From: Isoperla grammatica | Taxonomy: Eukaryota > Arthropoda > Insecta > Plecoptera > Perlodidae | Reading direction: 5' to 3' | Length of the DNA stretch: 64,000 nt | NCBI GenBank assembly: GCA_945910005.1 | Contig: OX246740.1 | Span: forward strand, 52,116,526-52,180,525 | Shown here: positions 58,137 through 64,000 of the stretch, piece after piece | How positions within the stretch are numbered: position 1 is the stretch's first letter | Layout: each line of letters begins with the position of its first letter | Notes under the pieces: model-generated | The model's input: only the letters and a program-made list of their open reading frames with translations | Told to the model about the DNA's origin: nothing | The model's database searches: none | Translations under genes and position numbers: made by a program

Positions 58137-58838
58137 CTACGTGTACTTCACAACCATACGTCGTCCCCATGATGTATCTACCCCCGTGGCGCACCCCTAA
58201 AACAAGCACCCCTTCCCATCTTGATTGGACGTGGCCCCAAATCGTTCGTAACTAGCGAGCATATTATATACAGGTCTACATGTTGACATCTTTTGCCGAC
58301 GGTTCGTGAGGCCACCGTCATAAGCTATAACCGAAATTAGGAAGTCGTGTTGTTAATCTGTGTTACATATATATATATATACGTGTATGTAACGACGATA
58401 GCCCTACCAAGATCGATGGCCGACTGCTGATAGATGTATGTATATATATATCCGAGGAGCGCAGGAAAACTTGAGTGTTGGTGGCATGTGAGTGATGGCT
58501 ATGGCGGGGGGGGGGGGGGGGGGGGGGGGGGATCGCTATCGCGTCAATAAGACAAGGTCGCGCGCGTTGTTGTTGTGTTAATTAATGTGTAAACTTATAA
58601 ATACCTCGACACATTCCTCGTCGTACAAGCCAGCCCAGGCGGCAGCACTGGTCCACCGGCCGTCTTGCCTGGCTGTACGTAGATAGATAAGACGGACGTG
58701 TACCAATCACGGGCGCTGAGGTGACGCTCACGTGTCTGTGACGTAGTAGGAGTGTGTGGCGTGATGTGGAACACCCCGGGCTAGATTGTTTGTAAGGGAC
58801 GACGATTTTTGTATGTGAGAAACTAGTTTTTGATGCAG
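58137..58838. other. No gene; simple repeats
   Basis: TA dinucleotide runs at about 58366-58380 and 58440, and a G26 run at 58506-58531. Confidence 0.5.
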
Positions 58839-59038
58839 NNNNNNNNNNNNNNNNNNNNNNNNNNNNNNNNNNNNNNNNNNNNNNNNNNNNNNNNNNNNNN
58901 NNNNNNNNNNNNNNNNNNNNNNNNNNNNNNNNNNNNNNNNNNNNNNNNNNNNNNNNNNNNNNNNNNNNNNNNNNNNNNNNNNNNNNNNNNNNNNNNNNNN
59001 NNNNNNNNNNNNNNNNNNNNNNNNNNNNNNNNNNNNNN
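58839..59038. other. Assembly gap, exactly 200 N
   Basis: The right edge falls inside a poly-G tract of the adjoining minisatellite, so more repeat units are probably missing. Confidence 1.
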
Positions 59039-59800
59039 GGGGGGGGAGCATGTCCATTCTATTGGATTGGATGGCTTCTGATGTAGCTCTATAGAAGCCT
59101 CGTAATGACCGTGTGCGGGAATCGAATCCGCTATCTCACGAATCACAGAGTCGGTGTGAATTAGTACCCCGTCGATCAGTCAATGCCTTCAGTCAAACGG
59201 GGGGGGGGGGGGGGGGGCATGTCCATTCTATTGGATTGGATGGCTTCTGATGTAGGTCTAGAAGCCTCGTAATGACCGTGTGCGGGAATCGAACCCGCTA
59301 TCTCACGAATCACAGAGTCGGTGTGAAGTATTACCCCGTAGATCGATCAGTCATGCCTTCAGTCAAACGGGTTGTTGGGGGGTGGGGGTCCATTCTATTG
59401 GATTGGATGGCTTCTGATGTAGGTCTAGAAGCCTCGTAGTGACCGTGTGCGGGAATCGAACCCGCTATCTCACGAATCACAGAGTCGGTTTGAAGTATTA
59501 CCCCGTCGATCAGTCAGTCATGCCTTCAGTCAAACGGGTTGTTGGGGGGGCATGTCCATTCTATTGGATTGGATGGCTTCTGATGTAGCTAGCTTATAGA
59601 AGCCTCGTAATCACCGTGTGCGGGAATCGAACCCGCTATCTCACGAATCACAGAGTCGGTGTGAAGTATTACCCCGTCGATCAGTCAGTCATGCCTTCAG
59701 TCAAACGGGGAGGGGGGGGGGGGGGCGCATGTCCATTCTATTGGATTGGATGGCTTCTGATGTAGCTAGCTTATAGAAGCCTCGTAATCACCGTGTGCGG
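59039..59800 (-). repeat. ~170-bp minisatellite with tRNA-like core, five units
   Basis: Units start near 59047, 59218, 59385, 59549 and 59727 with TCCATTCTATTGGATTGGAT. The first four each contain, on the minus strand, GCGGGTTCGATTCCCGC (one unit slightly altered), a T-arm hairpin, preceded by GATTCGTGAGATA and followed by ACACGGT. Poly-G length varies at each junction. The last unit's T-arm is diverged. Confidence 0.92.
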
Positions 59801-60224
59801 GAGTCGAACCAGCACCTCCCGAACTATTGAACTCTTTTTCCGCGTCTGCGTCGCCGTGTCGTACAACACTAGTAGCGAACCTCCTTCTATGACGCGTATC
59901 GTCACGTCGCCGTCATCCCCAAGGCTCGGGGCGTCGTGTAACGTGGGCGAAGACGACCCCCTCACACTAAGGGTTGTTCCTACTACCCCCGTCGTTCGTC
60001 TATAGAAATGTGCATGCGGCAGATACGATCATCCACCCGCACGCACGCTATATATATAATCTCGATGTTACGTGCGCGTCGTTAGAATATACAATCACCA
60101 TTATCATCGTTTTAAAAATAGAATTTCACGTGTTATTTTATTTATAGTATTTTTGTGCGCACCACGTGGTATATAAAAACTTGAACATTCGGTTTGGACA
60201 TTCTTTTAAACAACATGCTTCGGG
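59801..60224. other. No gene supported
   Basis: The last minisatellite unit runs into a T-arm-like motif (GGGAGTCGAACC) with new sequence behind it. AT-rich afterwards. Confidence 0.35.
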
Positions 60225-60370
60225 TCGAGAGTAGCTCTGCCTGTCGTACGTCGTTTGTTTTATTGATTATTTGTTGTTTAACGACGTAAGGCTACTCAAC
60301 AACTATGATCATATGACGTCGGGGGGAGGACTAAGTAGGAGACGGCGAGGAAAAGGGAGGATGTGGACTG
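60225..60370 (-). repeat. Dispersed repeat, family D, copy 5
   Basis: The minus strand reads CATCCTCCCTTTTCCTCGCC, CCCCCGACGTCATA, AGTTGTTGAGTA and ACGTCGTTAAACAACAA, the family D order with a small internal insertion. Confidence 0.65.
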
Positions 60371-60412
60371 TATTCAATGTATTTAACAGTAGTATAATCA
60401 ACGTTACGATTT

Positions 60413-60492
60413 ACGATTGATATTTGGGCTTAACGTCTTATATTTTTGCAACTTGGCTAATCAAGACGATGAGTGGGTGATAATGCAGATGA
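60413..60492 (-). repeat. SINE-like family B, tail fragment
   Basis: The minus strand reads ATCACCCACTCATCGTCTTG, TTGCAAAAATATAAGACGTT and CCAAATATC, the 3' part of family B without its tRNA head. Confidence 0.75.
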
Positions 60493-63400
60493 AATTGGGG
60501 GCTCTTTGGAGGAAAGGGGCAAGTAGGAGGGCGCGTGAGGAAAGGGGATTGGGGTGTGGACTGCATGCATTTCGTCTGACTTCTCCTCCTCGAGAAATGC
60601 ATTCTAAAGTCCGAATGAAATGTGGACGATGTCGCGGAGTCTGTGTACAGTGTCGGGTGTCAAGACGAGGCCGACCCCTCGCTATCTGTACCGCCGCCGT
60701 CGCGCACCTGGCGTGAGGATCGCGTGGGCGGGGGGGGGGGGGCTAATGTATGTATGCGCGCGGACATTGTACTTGTGCTGCGTGTAATTAATGGCGGCAT
60801 GCGAGGCAAGGGCGAGGGGGGGCAGGAAACAGCTGCTACCGACGTCCGCACCACCTGGCTCCAGGCTGTATCGGCAGGGAGACTCGAACCGACGACCCTC
60901 GCGCCGTGCTGCGGCGCCGACGGGAATTAAATTTGCATTATTGAAAAATGCGTTTTTCGTTTTAATTTTGTGTGTACCAATTTGTGGCTCTCATTCTAGG
61001 AAGACAACCGTTACATTATGCCCAAACTACTTTTGGTATTTTTTATTTTTTTTTATTTCAAGAAATAATGTACCTACAAATGTCAGATTATTAAACATAC
61101 GTTTTTTTTTACCTTTAGGGTGGTTTTCTATTGTCAGGAAAAATTTGCCACATTGAAATTGTGCATGGTTGTATTTCAAATAACCTTTAAGTTGTATGAT
61201 ACGTCTACATTTTGATTAAATATTTGGAAAATATTTTTTGGCATTTAAAACGTTGTGAAAATGTTCTTTTTAGTTGGTGTGTGATATTTTTTTTTTTTTA
61301 AATGTACGCGTGTCCGAACCTTTCTTTGTACATCCTTTGAAACCACGTATAATTTTACGACGCCAAACACCCAAGTACTATATATATAGAGATTGTTAAT
61401 AAATTAATGACGTATCAAACGGCAAACAGTTTTTTCAAAGTATGCGAGCACATATATTTCTACATTCTACGGAGTCTCTCAATGGAGATATCGTTTCCGT
61501 CACACAACGTGTGAAGCGGTGACCGTCGCGCGCAATGTTGTTGTTGTTGTTGTTGTTGTCGTTGTTGCCTCGCCTCTGTTTACCAACCTGCTCACGCAAC
61601 AACAGCTGTTGTTGCAGGGGTTTGGAAATTCCGTCTTCGTCGTCGTCGACTGTTGCGCGAACTTTCACATGATTGCGCGCACTCTGGCTGTGCAGATTTC
61701 TCCCGGATTCGCCGCGCGGCTCTCCAGATGTTCTTCTTCTTTCGCCATTCGCACACGTCCGACATCCGGGTTCGAGTCCCCCCTCGATCATTCCGTCTTT
61801 CGGGTTTCCGTTTCTAACGTGAAACGAACCGGGTTCGAGTCCCGTCTAAAAAGATCCAGAAATGTATGTGGTGTTTTCCTTGTTCTTCATTGAAGGTCAT
61901 GGCGAGGTTGGAGTATCTCATATTATACAATAATTGTGTAATGTCTTCTCTCATTATCGTCTCGGGGGAATGTGTAGATAATAGTGAATACATAACACAT
62001 TTCTTGTTGATATTTACTTATGTACCAGTCTAGCCGCCCGCGGTGGCTCTTGTGGTTGGGGGGGCGCAGATTCTATAAGCACATGCCGGCCATTTAGGGA
62101 CGTCAGTTCGAGTCCCGTATAAGATTTTTTTAATAATTGTCTTATCTCATTGACTGACTATACTTACAAAGTAAATCAAGAGTTGGACAAAACATGTCTC
62201 TACTCTAACCACCCTCCTGCAGCACTCACCCTATCATTTTTTATGCTCAAACTAATTTACGATTCTAGTCAACGTACGTTGATGGGAAGTCTCTACAGTA
62301 ACCATATTGTATAAACAAAAAAAATGAATGCAGAATATAGTTTTTAGAGTAAATACATGTATTTATCTTGATTTACTCGGACTGCCTCTCTCTCTCTGCC
62401 CGATTCAACGCGGGTTCGAGACCTGCCTGTCACACAGACAGCTGACTGACTATAAAAGAGGGGGGGGGGGGGGGGGGGGGCATGCGAAAAAAAATCGAGC
62501 AAAAGAAAAAAGTGTCACAACCGCGAGACACCGCGTTGTGTGCATCGCGAGTGATATCACACTCACACACTGATAAGGCTACGTCAGCTGACTCGGCTGT
62601 CTTATCACCAACCAACCAACCAGTGCTGCACTGTGGAATGCACTGTCTGGCGGCTCCCGTGTCGTAGGTCTGTGCAAACGCACAAGTGTTGCAGCTTTTT
62701 TTTTATCAATTTCAAAAAATTCATTGTTTTTTTTATCGTACCACGTATTTTTTTCATCAATTCCCCCCCTCCAAAAAAAAAATTGTAGTTCTTTCTTTTT
62801 GTTTCGATCGTTCCACACACACTTAAGGTCTATTAAATTAGGCTTGCAGATGGTACATTAAATTAAAATAAATAAAGATCCGTTCTTAATTATACAGACA
62901 GACAATTATGTATTCAAATTCCCACGACATTCTCCATTGTTTTGTGATCACCTGCGCTCTGTACAGGGTTTTAATTGGAGCTCTGTTGCGATTTAAAGAG
63001 AAAGATATCACAAGGCTGACACAGGTGGTTGCGATTTAGGAAGAAAGATATTAACCGTACAGGTTGAATCTCATTATACAGCGATGCGTCGCTGTGGTAT
63101 GCGTATAGATTTTTCTCGCCACCTGCTCAAGATTTCTTTTAATTATAACTCAGGCACCTGTTTTAAACAATTATTTGCTTTATATATTTTTTTAGTGAAA
63201 TGGAAAATGTTGATTTGTTGTAAAATAAATCCTTAAGTATTTGAAGAAATAGTAATTGTACTATTGAAAGTTGTCGAGTTTACAATCAACCGAGAATCGT
63301 TTTTTTTTTTTATTTTATTTTATTTAGGTTATCCGCGACACTTTGTCCGTTGTTAAGGAATATCCGAAGTCTGATTTGTGAACGGAATCTCAGCCAAATT

Positions 63401-63569
63401 CGTTGTGTGAGACGTTAGGAAATCAAAGGAAAACGGTTCGAAAAAACTTTATTCGTGAATTATGTGAAGAAAACGAACTCGAAACCTCTAGGATTAGATT
63501 GTTGTCTCTGTTTCTAAGCTAGTTTTTTTGTTTTATGTATAGAGCAGAGAAACATGAATTACGATTAAG
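60493..63569. other. No gene supported; many T-arm-like motifs and simple repeats
   Basis: T-arm/B-box-like motifs near 60882 (reverse), 61770, 61829, 62107 and 62411. (GTT)n near 61541, G21 at 62460-62480, long T and A runs. Frames such as 61519-61893 are repeat-driven and not supported. Confidence 0.4.
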
Positions 63570-63735
63570 ATGCACGCGAGACTCTAATCTAGGAGACCCA
63601 GGGCTCGATTCCCGCCACCGACAATCATAACTGGCAATTTTTGCATAAGTTTTCCTCGTGTGAATGGACGATTACTCCCCTCGAAATAGCTCAGGTTGGA
63701 CATTCCTTCCCACCCAGCCAATAGCGGGCATACCT
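63570..63735 (+). repeat. SINE family A, diverged copy
   Basis: ACGCGAGACTCTAAT, GGGCTCGATTCCCGCCACCG, GGACATTCCTTCCCACCCAG and GCGGGCATACCTACGGAAA match family A in order but with many substitutions. Confidence 0.7.
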
Positions 63736-64000
63736 ACGGAAAGGGTCACAGAACCCATGTGTGAGTGCGAGGGAGAGTTGGTCGGCCCGAGGACATGACA
63801 TTCCTGGCGTGTTGTCGGTGCGCGCGCACGCAAACACTATCGTCGCTTGCAGATCTGGCCGCCGGCTGGTTCCCACGCCACGCGACACACTGGCCGGGCG
63901 GCACGCGTCCGTACTAGGGGGGAGTACGTCACACACTCCCTCGCCTCACTCCACTTGACGCGCTGCGACCCTCCCCTCGGAGGGGTGGGTCGTAGACGAG
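63736..64000. other. No feature seen
   Basis: GC-rich end of the window with short frames only. Confidence 0.35.

Overview
This is an animal (metazoan) nuclear window. It has split genes with canonical GT/AG introns, poly(A) signals, tRNA-derived SINE-like repeats, hAT-type transposons, satellites, long microsatellites and many poly-G/poly-C tracts. Three genes can be recognised: the 3' end of ALKBH1, the first coding exon of a mixed-lineage kinase (SH3 plus kinase N-lobe) and a THAP zinc-finger ORF. Together they indicate a bilaterian. The repeat style suggests an invertebrate with high heterozygosity, possibly marine; I cannot name the lineage.

Layout. 1-774 is the end of ALKBH1. 775-4200 is AT-rich with two candidate exons. 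4200-6632 holds two tandem ~1.2 kb repeats (R) followed by a ~1.3 kb segment (S). A block of about 18.7 kb (6633-25316) then carries a 60-bp satellite, an uncharacterised three-exon minus-strand gene ('gene X'), a head-to-head MLK first exon, CpG-rich non-coding DNA and a 1.5 kb TGTC microsatellite. It ends exactly at a 200-N gap (25317-25516). After the gap, R-S-R-S and the whole block occur again (25517-46962) in the same orientation. From 46963 the sequence is unique: a THAP ORF, a 101-bp minisatellite, a MITE with long inverted repeats, several SINEs, an inverted-repeat element, a second 200-N gap (58839-59038) and a tRNA-like minisatellite. No clear gene is seen in the last 15 kb.

The two block copies are either a recent tandem duplication or, more likely given the gap, two haplotypes placed end to end. 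Either way they form a natural alignment. Coding differences in the MLK exon and in gene X exons 1-2 are nearly all synonymous, which confirms both as real genes. Two hAT-type elements (16398-16882 and 22314-22804) are present only in the first copy, with 8-bp target duplications and precise empty sites in the second.

The most unusual signal is the palindrome TAGGCCTA. It is over-represented in the window, and at all three sites where the copies can be compared one copy has TAGGCCTA and the other has only TA. Related changes (TA to TAGGCTA, TAGGCCCTA, TAGTA and others) look like small insertions or footprints at TA dinucleotides.

Gene X and MLK are divergently transcribed from a shared ~0.64 kb interval that contains a small tRNA-like element lacking an anticodon arm, with A box, B box and a T6 terminator. 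MLK would act in stress MAPK (JNK) signalling. Its catalytic DFG segment, leucine zipper and CRIB region are not in the window.
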